This document shows, piece after piece, positions 23,425 through 34,692 of a stretch of 64,000 bases of DNA. Both the position numbers and the translations under genes were made by a program. Source of the DNA: Phytophthora quininea (taxonomy: Eukaryota; Oomycota; Peronosporomycetes; Peronosporales; Peronosporaceae); the NCBI GenBank assembly GCA_011947345.1, contig JAAVTG010000666.1, forward strand, positions 208,156-272,155. The letters are read 5' to 3'. The notes below the pieces were generated by a model. The model saw nothing but the letters and a program-made list of their open reading frames with translations, searched no databases and was not told the DNA's origin. Position 1 is the first letter of the stretch. Every line of letters begins with the position of its first letter.

Positions 23425-26213
23425 TTAGTGCGGGTTGTGCGTCGCGCGCATAATGAATCCGTCTTCTTGGTACGTGAAGTCGTCGAAGTGGTGGCCTTCG
23501 CCCTTCTTGCTGTTCACGGGCGAGTCCACCGCTGCCATGTTCTGGAACATCTCCGGTACGTTCGTAATATCATCCACGGTCGTAACGTCCGGCACAAACG
23601 TTGGCTCGATCTCCTTGCGCATCAGTTTATCCCAGTCGATGGCCTCGAAGAACGGGTGCGCCATAATATCGCGGCCTCCGTTGGGGCCGCCACCAAGTCG
23701 TCGAGCTGGGTCGCGGTTCAGCAGCTTCGAGATCAACGAGCGAGCCACTGGGGAAATGTGCGACGGGTAGATCACTTCCGACTGCATAATGTTTTTGAAC
23801 ATCTGCCGGCGGTTGCGATCCACGAACGGCGTGCGTCCTGTCAGCATCTCGAACAGCAAAATGCCGTAGCTCCACCAGTCGACCACCTTACCGTACGGCT
23901 GGTGGCGCAGCAGCTCAGGAGCCATGTACTCGGCTGTACCACAGATCGTTTTCATTCCTGTATCGGCCTGGGACGCACGAATCGCGCCTTCGACTAATTG
24001 CCCTTCCTTGGAGAGACCGAAATCAGTCAAGGCGATGTTACCCTTAGGGTCCATCAGAATGTTCTCCAACTTCAGATCACGGTACGCAATCTGTTTGCTG
24101 TGCAAGTGCATCAAAGCGGTCAGCAACTGCGCCATGTACAGTCGTGTGCGTTCTTCAGAGAATCGCTTTGACTTTCGTAGGTGGTAGAACATTGATCCAC
24201 CTGGGTAGTAGTCCATGATGAGGTAAAGTTTGTCGGCGTTCTGGAACGCATACCGCAGCCGTACGACGTACGGGTGGCTGATCTCCTTCAGAATATGCTG
24301 CTCTGCCTTTGTGTTCTCGATCTGGTCGTTTTTGATGATGTGCGACTTCACGAGGATCTTCATAGCATAAATCTGGCCGCCATTCTTGCCATCCTTCTTG
24401 CGTACCAACAGCACTTTACCGAAGGCACCGCGGCCGACAACTTTCAGTAAATCAAAGTCAGCAATGGACAGCGGTTTCTTTTCTGCTTCTTCGCGCTTCC
24501 GCATTGCTTCCATACGCTGTGTGTGCTCTGCCAGCTTCTCGTCAGACGGAACCTTAGCAGCGTTGCCATTTGGACCCATGCGCGGCAGTTTGTTGTGCAG
24601 CATCATTTGAAGATCACAGCAACCGGAGCACACTCGCTTCGGCTCGCTGAATCCAGGCAAGAAGAGCCGATCCGAGCAAGATGTACACACAAGCCGCAGA
24701 CACATCCGGCAGTATCGGCGGCGGTGCAGCACAAAGGTAGTCTTGCACAAATAGCAGCAGTCCCCGTTGGTCCCCGTCGAGGCTGTTGAGCCTCCAACGT
24801 CGGCATTCGATGTCCACGAAGGTACGAGTCGGATCTAGCGACGAATGTGTCGTGTACCCACTCCAAAGTGAGTTCGACTTCTCCGTTGCCGTGAGCTGTG
24901 GGCACCTTTTCGTCTTTCAGTGCGAACCATCTTCTATCGGCTCGATTCAACCCCACCTCGCTCATACTGACAACCACTTGGCCCAACGACGAATTCATCG
25001 GGAATGACCGGTCCTTCACAACAATCACCACTTGCGCTTCGCTGCTAGTGACCGGGAATGAAAACGTCTGGTTCCATTCAGGATCCATGGTGTGTTTGTG
25101 ACTCCCCACCGTCTCCTTCTTCTGCCCGGAACACATCGCAACCGCGAACGGGTTATTGTACGGCTGTCCAGTCAACCTCGCGCGGTTTATCGTGACAATG
25201 AGCTTGTTCGGAAACGTCGCTCGAATTGCGTTCAAAGAGTCGTTAATACCATTGGCAATCGACTGGAGAAACACAAACGCCGACGTCTGCACGGAATGGA
25301 CCGTCCACTCACGGTTATTGGCCTCTCCAGATGTGCGTCCAACCGACAGCGACGTGCATCCCAGTCTCGCCTTGGAAGATCCAATCACTGTAAACATGGG
25401 CTCGGTCGAGGCCTCAAAATTCACTCCTTTCTCCCGCAGCAATTGCCGCAACGCCTTGGAGTCTCCAGACGTTACCTGGTGCGCCGACTCGATGAACGCA
25501 ATGCCGCCGATCCGCTGCTCCTCGTGGTTGTTCAGCGTCGCCAAGAAGCTTTCAGTAGCACTCCAGCTGTGTCGTGCACAATGAAAGAAATCTCCTGCGC
25601 CGCATTGGGCACAATGTAGTTCTTCCAGACGTAGGCGACGTGGGCCTCAGGCGTCGAGCTGTGCAGGATCTTGGCTCTGTGGCCGTTGACCATGCAGAAG
25701 TTGGTGCTGGGGTTGAGAATGACCACTCCGTAGCCGCCCTGGATGGCCGTCTTCAAATACGGGATCATGGAGCCCTGGAAGCCCGTCTTGGGGTGGATCG
25801 TGCGGCTCCACATGCCCGGGTGCATGCCCTCGCCAGGCTGCAGGAAGACGCAGAGCTTGGGACACGCCGCGTAGTTGTGCGACACGAAGATGCTGCAGCG
25901 CGCCTCGGCCTTGGAGTTGGGGATGAAGATCTCGCGCAGGTTGAGCTCGCTCTTGAGCTTGCTGTGGATCTGCGCCACCAGCGTCTGCATGAGCTCCTCC
26001 ACGTCCTCCTCGCTCTTGAGCGAGAAGTTCTTGCCGCCTGCATCGACACACAGTCAGTCAGTACTGCGCTACGCCACAGAGAGAGACCGCAGGACGCCAC
26101 CTCTGGAGCTCAGGCGCCGCATGCTGGAAGCCCTCGGGAACTGAACTGGCCGAGGGGTTTCTGCACCGAAACGGCGTTGCATTGTGATGCCAGACTAGGT
26201 ACGATTTGGACAT
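23425..26213 (-). CDS. Arb2-like / C2 / FYVE-like zinc finger / AGC protein kinase
   Basis: Four domains appear in one gene. N-terminal Arb2-like alpha/beta domain (FVSHNYAACPKLCVFLQPGE, then GYGVVILNP, EAHVAYVWKNYIVPNA, IGGIAFIESAHQ). A C2 domain follows (KLIVTINRARLTGQPYNNPF, MDPEWNQTFSFP). Then a FYVE-like double zinc finger (CYLC, RRRYCRMC, CTSC, CSGC), a membrane-phosphoinositide type module. The kinase has P-loop GRGAFGKV, YAMKIL, YRDLKLEN, TDFGLSK, CGTAEYMAPE and an AGC-type hydrophobic motif FDDFTYQ. Apparent one-base losses near 25550 (Arb2 into the linker) and 24780-24840 (C2 into FYVE). An intron separates a short first exon (start about 26213, MSKSYLVW) from the exon beginning near 26044, but its exact junction is not in clean phase. 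Probably an endosomal or membrane-recruited kinase. Confidence 0.78.
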
Positions 26214-26222
26214 CAAGGCACC

Positions 26223-27339
26223 ATGTGTTGGCGGTGGAGCAAGTCTCCTGTGTCGCGCGTGCTGTTCCGCGGCCAACGCGTGCACGTTAAACGAGATGAT
26301 GTCTTCCATCTCGCGGGGAATAAGGTGGGGGCTTGCATTGCGGCAGTTGCTAGCTGAGACTAACGCCGTGGGTGCTGCAGATGAGGAAGATGTATTGGTT
26401 TGTCAAGCAGAGCGACGAATTCTATCGAGGTAAGAGGCCAAATTACTCTTAAGCAACGTGTTCTGTAGTGTCTGAATAGCTGCAATCCACTTAGACGCCC
26501 ACATCTTCAGCTTTGGGGGTCTCAGAGCAACGCGATGCTGGCACTTGCTCAACTGGCCCATGCCAAAAGCGTCCCCTTCACGTACTTCAGTCGGGAGCTG
26601 CATCTCCTCGAGACAAATTACCCAATTGAAGGCAATCTGGCCATGGCTAAAGCGCTCGGGATGCAGCACATTCAGCTCTCTCCAAACGCCTACCACGAAT
26701 TGGTGGAGACCAGGAATTTTGCAGGCTTTCTGCAGGAGATCTCTGTCCTCCTCCAGGTACGAAAAACTTGGACGTGCCGCAGGGAGCAGCATTTTCAGAA
26801 GCTCAAGACGGCGTCAAGTTGCTGGCGGAAGAGATCAATGAGTACGTGGAGTCGGAGTGGCCCGAGAAGAAGTTTTCGGTGGTGCTGCCCTGCGGGACCG
26901 GGACGACGGCGCTGTACCTGGCGCAGCACTTGACCCGAACACTCGAGTATACGCGGTTCCGTGTGTGGGCGACGCTGCGTACTTGCAACAACAATTCCGA
27001 CAGCTAATCGATGAAGACCCAACGCTGGACAAGGAGACGACTCTGCTGCCACGGGTGCTCACTCCGAAGCGAAAGAGTCGCTTCGGACGCTTGTGGTGGC
27101 CGCAGTACGACATGTACCAAGAAGTACTGGAAGAGACCAAAATCGACTTCGACCTCGTGTATGGAGCCTTTGCCTGGCATACGCTGTTCTCCGACCCTGC
27201 AGTGCTGGACGAAGTGCTGGGTCGACAGAAGTCGAATTCATTTCCGACAAGTGACGAACGAGAATTGCTCTACGTACACACGGGAGGCACGTCGGGCAAC
27301 GCCACCATGCTGGCGAGGTATGCCAAGCAGCCGAGATAA
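26223..27339 (+). CDS. PLP-dependent D-cysteine desulfhydrase / ACC deaminase-like enzyme
   Basis: Fold-type II pyridoxal-phosphate enzyme; relatives deaminate D-cysteine or 1-aminocyclopropane-1-carboxylate. Exon 1 (26223-26324) encodes SPVSRVLFRGQRVHVKRDDV and then AGNK, the N-terminal family signature with the PLP lysine in GNK. Exon 2 (26381-26429) and exon 3 (from 26495) give RKMYWFV and SFGGLRSNAMLALAQLAHA, matching the substrate-binding SNH-like region. Later come LDVPQGAAFSEAQDG, LPCGTGTTALYLAQHL and the C-terminal YVHTGGTSGNATML. Frame breaks near 26768 (A run) and 26940 look like lost bases. The start codon lies 10 bp from that of the divergent kinase gene. Substrate preference cannot be decided from what I can see. 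Confidence 0.82.
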
Positions 27340-27443
27340 AACGCAGACAATAAAAGCCGACGATCTTTGCGAGGCGTCGCGGCCAGTTGGCACTTCCCGA
27401 GGACCACAAGCGACCAGTTCCTGCTTTGACGTGCTGCTCCACG

Positions 27444-28838
27444 ATGTCGTTCCGAGAGCTGCGCAACTTGACGGAGATGATGCGGGCGCTGGGTTACCCT
27501 CGCCCGATCTCGATGGAGAACTTCCGCACGCCCAACTTCGAGCTCGTGTCGGATCTGCTTTACTGGATGGTCAAGAAATACGACCCGAGCTCAAGTATCA
27601 CGGAGGAGATCGACACGGAAGAAGATCGAATCGAGTTCCTGACGCAGATAGCGACGGAGGTCTTGGCCAAGGCTCGGATCCGACTCAACCCCAAGCGACT
27701 TTACGCAGCCGACGGATTCGCCGTCAAAGAGCTCATCAAACTCGCCCACGTGCTCTACGAGGCCTCGCGGATCGATTTGGCGAACCAGCAAGAACCAGAT
27801 GATGATGACGACGAACTGTCGGTGAAGTCACTGCTGGGATCTCGTGTCAAGGACCCGAAAGCAACCCGCCAACTTGCGTCGGACATCACACAGTCTGGTG
27901 CCAAGCTCTACGATCTCTTAGAGACGGAGCTTGACGTTCGTGACGCTCGACAGCAAGCCATCCGCTTCTTGGACGCTCTCTCCACCAAAAGCGAAAACTC
28001 GAGCGAGCAGAAATTCCTCGAGCGCAGCATCCAAGACATTCTGGTCAGTCTGCAGGAGAACGTCGAGCTGACGGAGCGCCAAGTCGTGGAGTTGGAGGCC
28101 GAGGAGAAAGCTCTAGCAGCGAAGATCAAGAAGGCGCAGACAGACTTGGAGCGCAGCGAAAAACGCTTGAAGAGTTTGCAGCACGTGCGGCCGGCGTTTA
28201 TGGACGAATACGAGAAGCTGGAGAAGGAGCTGGAGCGCCAGTACGCCGTCTACTGCGAGCGCTTCCGCAACCTCGACTACTTGCAACGTGAGTTGGATCT
28301 GTACAACAGCCGAGAGATGAAGAAACTGGCTGAGAATGACCGATCGCTCAAGAAGCTGCAGAAGAAGTTCCGCGACGATGAGCTTGCTATTCTACGCGGT
28401 GAGCAAGAGGACCAGATCGAGAACTCGATGCTGGATGCGATGGAGAGCAACAACAATAACAGGCATAGCAGCAAAGCACGAGTATCTGCGAGCAACCAGA
28501 AGCGAGCAGCTGGCGGGGCTAACAAGAAGAAGCCCGGGTCCGATGAAGACAGCAGCTCTGAAGGTGGCAGCGGCAGTGGCAGTGGAAGTAGCGACGAAGA
28601 TGATGACTCGAGTGATGAGAGTATCGGTGGCCGCAGACCTGCTGGAAATGGCGGGAATGGCGGGAATGGGAATGCAGGGGACGGCTCCGACTCGGATCAA
28701 GTGTCGTTGGCAGATTCCGGCGAGCTCATCGACAACGACGATGACTCTGGTTCTGACGCAGGCTCAGGTTCTGGCTCTGGCTCCGGATCGGGAGGCTCGG
28801 GCTCGGAAACAAACTCGGACTCGGACCAGGACTTCTGA
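27444..28838 (+). CDS. CLUAP1: Clusterin-associated protein 1 homologue, intraflagellar transport IFT38
   Basis: The start MSFRELRNLTEMMRALGYPR with ISMENFRTPNFELVSDLL is the near-invariant CLUAP1/IFT38 N-terminus (a calponin-homology-like domain, about residues 1-130). Residues about 190-340 form a long coiled coil (ELTERQVVELEAEEKALAAK and following). The final 130 residues are Ser/Asp/Gly-rich and acidic. In flagellates the protein is a peripheral IFT-B subunit binding tubulin-handling partners and needed to build the axoneme. Intronless and undamaged. The upstream in-frame extension from 27387 is not needed because family alignment begins at the ATG at 27444. It shows that the organism forms flagella, as oomycete zoospores do. 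Confidence 0.95.
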   Translation: MSFRELRNLTEMMRALGYPRPISMENFRTPNFELVSDLLYWMVKKYDPSSSITEEIDTEEDRIEFLTQIATEVLAKARIRLNPKRLYAADGFAVKELIKLAHVLYEASRIDLANQQEPDDDDDELSVKSLLGSRVKDPKATRQLASDITQSGAKLYDLLETELDVRDARQQAIRFLDALSTKSENSSEQKFLERSIQDILVSLQENVELTERQVVELEAEEKALAAKIKKAQTDLERSEKRLKSLQHVRPAFMDEYEKLEKELERQYAVYCERFRNLDYLQRELDLYNSREMKKLAENDRSLKKLQKKFRDDELAILRGEQEDQIENSMLDAMESNNNNRHSSKARVSASNQKRAAGGANKKKPGSDEDSSSEGGSGSGSGSSDEDDDSSDESIGGRRPAGNGGNGGNGNAGDGSDSDQVSLADSGELIDNDDDSGSDAGSGSGSGSGSGGSGSETNSDSDQDF

Positions 28839-28948
28839 GTATCGATCGACTGTACTGAAAGCGAGCTTGTTGTCTGCCTCAGCACGCTAATTCTTCCCTG
28901 ATAATCCTAACCTATGAGAAGCAAAGTGCCCACCCCCTCTATTCGACG

Positions 28949-30400
28949 CTAAAGCACTGCCGAGGTGCTTTCTTCTACTTCCAGGTCTTGCTCCTGCGCG
29001 TCCACACTACTAACCTCATTTACAAAATTGTTGCGCTCCGTTGGAATCGCTTGGACTGATGCTGCATCCGCTGGAGACTGGTTGCCGTGCGTATCATCCG
29101 CCGTGTCTTTGCTTTGAGTGCCGACAGTTTGGCCAACTCCAAGAGCCTCCATGATTGACGAAGTTGGGATCGATGATTGCAGTTGTGGCTGGTCTCCCTC
29201 CTCATGATGCTTTAAAGCATCCGGAAAGCGGTCGCCCAGCAGCGCTGCAAAAGCGAGCATGAGCTCGCGGTGGTCTTTTCGCCGTTGCAGGTCTTTTGAA
29301 GCCGTCGCTCTTCTCGCTCTCGCTGCTCTTGCTCTCGACGCGCTTGTTCTGCCTCGAGTCGCTGTGCATTCTCTATTTGTTGCGCTGTCATAAACTGTAA
29401 GAGCAGCTCCATCACCCCAAGAGGCGACGAGTCCTGAACCGCTGGTAGTTGATTCAAGGCCCCTGCAGGGTAGAATGAAGGTGGCACGGACGTCCCTGAG
29501 CTAGCTGCAAACGAAGACATGCCTTGTTGCTGACCCGGTGACGTTATGTGGTGATTTGTGTAAGCTGGTGGTGGGGTCGTTGCTTCAGTCTCCACCTCTC
29601 CAGCACCTTCTCGCTCTCTCTCCTGTTGCTCCTGATGAATTGATAGCAGAACTTGTTCCATTTTCCTCTTCTTCCGCTCACGTCTGACTCGTTCACTCTC
29701 ACTCAGCATCTGCTCCTCCACTGTCCGTCGCTTCTTCTCCACACTGTGCCGCAACATTGCAATGACACTTGACGTGGGCGTCTCTCCAGTCAGCCAGGTG
29801 CCGGCAGGCTGAGCCTGCATCACAGAAGACGCCATCGCATCTACAGCAGCAGCAACAGCAGCGCCTTCTTCTACCTCATCGACTCTCTTGTCATCCAGCG
29901 TGCGATGATACTCCTCCTCCATCTGCCTCAGCTTGACGGCGATGTCTCCACCCGTCTCCGCCTCGCTCTCTGCGTCCTGCCGTTGCTGCTCCTCCGTCAT
30001 CTCGTCCTTCTCCTCCGTCGTCTCGCTCTCCGCTTGGCTCTTGCCATCCGACCGCTGGTTGATCAGTCGCCGCAGCTCTTTAGCCTCCACAATGTAGTCG
30101 GGCAGCCGGCCGCCTGAGCCTCGACTGCAGTACATCTTCTTGAACTTGCGCTTGAGACTCTCCACCTCCCGGTACGGGATGGCCTCCGGCCGCAGGTAGT
30201 TGAACTGGTAGGCCACGTGCAGCCAGTCCTCGCCCGCCAGCGGCAGCACGGCGCGCCTTGGCGTTCAGGCGCCGCATCTCGTCCACAGAGTAGTTAACGG
30301 TGCCGAACTTGCTGCTTGGGCGGCCGCTGCGCCCGCCGCGGGGCTTGGACGGAGGGCTCGAGACGCCTGACGGCGCCCGACTCGCCGCACTGCGCGTCAT
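28949..30400 (-). CDS. DUF6818-like (Myb/SANT-like) protein
   Basis: The N-terminus has a basic Ser/Pro-rich lead and then NYSVDEMRRLN, continuing in another frame with VLPLAGEDWLHVAYQFNYLR and the segment LKRKFKKMYCSRG. This arrangement (a helical Leu/Pro start, a central W with FN, and a final KFK) matches the Myb/SANT-like DUF6818 region common in oomycete proteins. It is followed by acidic and Gln/Glu-rich coiled-coil stretches (about 29300-29750) and a Ser/Thr-rich tail. Frame breaks near 30240 and 29260 appear to be lost bases. It shares a 78-bp gap with the divergent gene at 30479. DNA binding is plausible by analogy; not shown. Confidence 0.6.
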
Positions 30401-30478
30401 GGAAAAAATCGGAATTGATTAAATAAAACTTTTAGGACAGTATACAGCTGACAAGTACAACAAAATCTCATTAGCGTT

Positions 30479-32161
30479 ATGGAGACTAGCGCTCGGGAGG
30501 TGTCCCCTCGGCGGCGACGCCGTCCTCCCGCGCGGAGGCTGGCTCGTCGTTCGACGCCTGGCTGCTGCAGAAGCTCCGTCAGGAGTGGAGCTCGCGCGAG
30601 TTTGGCGGGCTGCTCACGTCCTCCAAGCTGGCGGAGGCTCGCGCCAGCTTCCCGCACTTGGAGACGCCCGTCAAAGTGCGGCTGCTGCTGGCGCTGCTGA
30701 GCGTCCGCAAGGATGAGGAGAACTCCAGGGAGTTCGCTGAGCTGCTGAAGCTGGCGGAGAAGGACGCGGAGGAGTGGGTCAAGGTCAGCGCAGGCGTCGT
30801 CCAGCAGTTCCTGGTACTGCAGAGAGACGGCACGGCCAAAGACTCTTATTTACACGCCCAATTGGAGGCTACAGCTGATAAGGTGGTGGCGGCAGTGGCA
30901 TCTCCCCCAAGAAGCGCCACAGCAGCTCGCAGGTGGCGCTGGACGACTTTTCTCGCTAGAGAACGGACTGCTGAGCCACTCGCTGAGGCCGCAGCTCGCT
31001 CCGACGGCTGCTACCCATTTCACTGTGAGTGGGGAGGACGATGACGTGAAGAGGAAGGGAGACATGGGAGATTCGCCCTTGAAGAAGCCACTGCATCGTC
31101 CGCAGATGGCGCGGCCCTTGACGGCGGCGGGCATGTCGACGACCAATTCGGCTGCGGCAACTGCGTCTGCACGGCTGGGTGCAGCTGCAGCCAAACCGCC
31201 GATGGGGAAGAAGAAGAACATTTCAGAGTTGTCGTCGGAGATCCGACGCAAGGCAGATGCGGGGCGCTTCAAGCGCCAGCGCAGTCGTATCTCGATGATC
31301 GACATTGACGAAGTGAAGCAGATTGAATCGGAGAAAGCGCAAAAGGCTGAAGAGCGCAAGAAACAGAAACTGGCAGCTAAGGAGAAGGAGAAGGAGAAAG
31401 AGCGCGAGAGAGAGAAAGAGAAAGAGCAGGAGAAGAATGCTGCGGCTGCCGCTGTGGCAGGCTCAGATGACACGGGTATGGCTGTGGATGTCAACGCTGT
31501 GGTGACGTCTGCAGCGGATGAACACGCATCCATTGCTGCAGACATTTTCGCGATGCATCAGCAGCCAGGACCGGAGGACGTGACGCAGCAGTACGCGCAA
31601 CAACAGCAGCAACCAACTGAGCAAAATACGACGCAAGCAGGCGGAGACGAGTATGTCCCCGATGGAACACAAGCGCTGCTAAATGCTGCATTCCACTCGA
31701 CCCAGGATATCATGAAGGAAGTCGTGAGCCAGCAAACGCAGCAGATCCAGCAGCAACAGCCACTGGAGCCACCGGCTTTCCAGCAAATGTACCGTCCTCA
31801 GCAACAGCAGATGCAAATGCACCACCTCGTTCCCCCACCACCGCAGTTTCACCAGGGTTTCGAACCAGAAGATGCTACGCTCAATAACAACAACGCAAGC
31901 GCAGTGCCGATGGGATTCGGCGGTTTTGGCTATGGGTCTTCTGCAGGGTACTACGGAGACCAATTCGGCAACTATGGGACTAATATCTACGGCTCGACGG
32001 GATATGGCACGGCCCAGCCGGACAATAATGTCGGCTTGCCTCCTCTGGGTGGTCGGCAACTTGGATTTGACACCACCCCGCAGCAACAGCAACAGCAGCA
32101 ACAACAACAGCAACAAAACAATGGCGGGTACATGGGCGGATCTGGAGAATACTGGAGATAA
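30479..32161 (+). CDS. NELF-A-like / HDAg-domain protein with Gln-rich tail
   Basis: The N-terminal region (DAWLLQKLRQEWSSREFGGL, then LTSSKLAEARASFPHLETPV and KVRLLLALLSVRKDEENSRE) resembles the helical N-terminus of NELF-A, a subunit of the negative elongation factor that pauses RNA polymerase II. Further on, SLENGLLSHSLRPQLAP with THFTVS and KRKGD parallels the HDAg-like segment, and ISELSSEIRRKADAGRFKRQR parallels the basic patch of the family. The C-terminal half is Gln/Tyr/Gly-rich (poly-Gln near 32085-32115). Frame breaks near 30570 and 30955 look like lost bases; between them the frames at 30479, 30658 and 31025 are used. The assignment rests on my reading alone and is moderate. Confidence 0.5.
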
Positions 32162-32248
32162 GCGCGGGCTGTGAGAATTCACTTACGCGAGGAAGTACAT
32201 TTTGTTTCCCACTGTTTATCAATGTGCGTTGTGGTTCTTCGAGTCGTG

Positions 32249-33044
32249 TTAGAACCTCAGGTAGTAGTGGAACGCGTGGATGTATGGGAAGCCCCCAGCG
32301 TTTCGCAGGCAGTCGCTACGTTCGTATCCGTCCGGAATGGAAAAACTCGACACGTTTTGCGGTCCGACTTGGACGTCGTGCAGGTCAAACGTGAGCAGCA
32401 TCGTTGGCTGGCCGTTCACAACATTTTCTTCAGTTAACCGAATCGGAACTGCACGAAAACAATGGCGATCCGTGAGTTTTCCGCAAACCTTGATAGCTTG
32501 TAAAGAGTAGCTTACCGTTTGTTGCTACGTCGCTATACACGTGTACGCGGACATCCTGATGAGAGTGCACCCAATGCTCACACACTTTTCCTCTCACACT
32601 CTCCATCGCCTGGAGATAACAGTAGTAAGTCACCAGCTTTGTTCCTTCCGAGTCAATTGCAGCAATAACACTCACCACGAATTGCTGTTTGAACGGGATC
32701 TCTGGCGTTGGCATTGCATCCCCCAAGTAGGCGCGCTCGCACTTGCGGAACTCGCCGTGCTTGACCATGAATTCTTGCTTCTGGTCGTAGCGCCGCAGGT
32801 AGGTCTTCCCCGCATTGTATCCCTCCAGCATCTCTGCGCGAGCGAGCTGCTGGTCAAAGTCGTAGTGGATCTTCATCTTCCCCACGGACGGAGGATACTC
32901 CTGACGAGGGTCAGTCAGGTGCGACAGTACATGCACCTCCGCCTGGAACTGACGAGGCAGTTGCGGTGCTGTGTGGTCACTGCACACCTCGTGGAGGTTC
33001 ACGGCGAGAGTGAGAAGCAGCAGCGAATACAGCGAACTCTTCAT
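32249..33044 (-). CDS. Secreted protein, possibly ependymin/LolA-like
   Basis: Signal peptide MKSSLYSLLLLTLAVNLHEV with a likely cleavage just after. Two exons: 33044-32516 and 32448-32249 join in phase at VATN-VPIRLTEE. The mature protein has about 240 residues with beta-rich alternation (KMKIHYDFDQQLARAEM, VVSVIAAIDSEG, TMLLTFDLHDVQVG) and several Cys that could form disulfides (CERAY, YCYLQ, VCEHW, DCLRN). The pattern of a secreted, Cys-bearing beta-barrel reminds me of ependymin-related/LolA-like proteins, but this is weak. No RxLR motif follows the signal peptide, so there is no sign of a classical translocated effector. Tightly spaced (106 bp) from the next gene on the same strand. Confidence 0.65.
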
Positions 33045-33150
33045 GGTGTCGCTTCAAGATATCTTTTGACACGGTTTTGTTAGTGACACTGGGCTCTAAA
33101 GATGCATAGGTCGTTAAACTCGGGTGTCCTTGAACAACTTCAACGCCAAC

Positions 33151-34463
33151 TCACTCGAGCAAGTTGGTTTGGATGAGCTGCATGAGGCCCACGGGGTTGT
33201 CGATGTGCACCCAGTGACCAGAGTTCTGCAGCAAGTGGTGGTAGATTTGGTTGTCGTGCTGGGCATCCAGTCGGTCGAGCAGCTCGGGCGTCCACATGTT
33301 GTTCCTCTCGGCGTGCACAAAGTGGATCTCCACGTCCTTGCCTTCTGCAGCAGGAGGGTTCTCTACCACTGGCCAGAGGTCGGTCGCCAGGAAGGAGCGG
33401 AAGAGCTGCTCGATCACATCCACGTCCATCTTCCATTCGTACTGCTCGGGGCTCTTGCCGATCAAACGCAAGTTGGTGGTGAGCCATTGAGCCTCCCCAA
33501 TGCAACGCCCTTGGCCTGCAGGTCCTTGACGAGCTGCGCCTTGGAGTGGATGGGCAGCGGGATCTGCTTTACTACGGGGAGAATCGTCTCGATCGAGTTG
33601 GTAAGGTCTCGGCTGGCGTAGTCCGTCTCGCCTGTGCCTGGCAAGGAGTCTAAGATCCAGACTTGGCTGGGGAGCACTCGCGATTTTTGCATGCACTGCT
33701 GAAGATACGTCAACGCCACCTTGCCACCGAAGGAGTGTCCGAGTACCGCCGTAGGCTCCACCTTCAGGTGAGTAGCCAACTTGCTGCGAGTTGATCAGCA
33801 ACACAGTCAGGAGTTAGCTGGGAGGTGCAGTGCAAACAGATATTGCACACAAGTTCAAGCGTACAAGACGTCGTCAGCACACGCTTCCAAATTGTGTGGC
33901 TCGGAGAATGACGGCGAGTCTCCGTGGCCTACACATATCAACATCAGTTAGCCGTTCTAGAAGGCCCTCCAGGCGATGCAACTCACCACGAAGGTCTAAA
34001 CAAACAAAGCGCCAGTCTGGATTCGCCTTGGTCAGTCTGCAACGTCCAGTACACTTAGCAAACTCCACATTCTAGACAATAAGTCTAGCTAATTCTCCAG
34101 CTGCGTACTTCTGCGAGAATGTGCGCCAGTTGAGCTTGTTCCCTGCAGCACAGCAAGAACAGCAACACTAGTCAGCTTTCCGCTCTGTATTAATCAAACC
34201 GTTGCTGTCTCCTTACCGAGGATACCGTGCATCACCAGCGCCGTCTTCGTGGGCTTCTGGCCGCTGCTCGTGTCCTCAAAGATGCGGTAGGACAGCGTGC
34301 TCTTCTTACGGCCGACAGTGAAGCTGCAACACCACACACCAAACAACACAGTCAGGGTCTGTACAGCGGTTCATCAAGAAACGACGACGGGAATGGACCT
34401 GCGAGCGGCAGCTCCACGACGCACGGAGCCAAACATCCCTCGGGGAAGCGCGCGCAGGCTCAT
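33151..34463 (-). CDS. Mitochondrial alpha/beta hydrolase, ABHD11-like
   Basis: Serine hydrolase. Six exons join in phase: 34463-34399, 34323-34217, 34142-34109, 34036-33987, 33928-33865 and 33783 to 33151. The start MSLRALPRGMFGSVRRGAAA is Arg-rich without acids, a typical mitochondrial targeting peptide. Then come LVMHGILG (oxyanion region), NKLNWRTFSQK, CLDLRGHGDSP, the nucleophile elbow GHSFGGKVA, and NSGHWVHID, which carries the catalytic His. ABHD11 family members act in mitochondrial lipoyl and acyl metabolism. One frame break near 33500 is a probable lost base. The larger frame opening at 34548 is a shadow of the intron and is rejected. Confidence 0.87.
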
Positions 34464-34692
34464 CGTAAGTGGCGGCAAGGTGGCTTGGTGTGCTGACGTC
34501 GGGCACTAAGCTTGGCTGCTGTATGGAGGTATACAAACTTCGTGTCATCCATCACTGCGTGTCTCAAATACTGCCATCATTGGAGAGATAGATACAGTTT
34601 TCGATGGTCGAACTTCAACTATATTGGTGCGTTATCTTCAGTCTCCTCCATTCGTGGCTCCGCCCTTGCTTTCTTCCACCTCCAGGACGGTC

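Noticed and set aside
26058..26309. Minus-strand frame to 26309 as kinase N-terminus
   Set aside because: It lies antisense to the first exon of the PLP enzyme, which carries the conserved KRDD and GNK motifs; a start near 26213 is more likely.
32249..33044. RxLR or Crinkler effector
   Set aside because: A signal peptide is present but no RxLR/dEER or LxLFLAK motif follows, so no effector claim is made.
34306..34548. Frame from 34548 as ABHD11 N-terminus
   Set aside because: It runs through a GT..AG intron; the start at 34463 joins in phase and yields a mitochondrial presequence.
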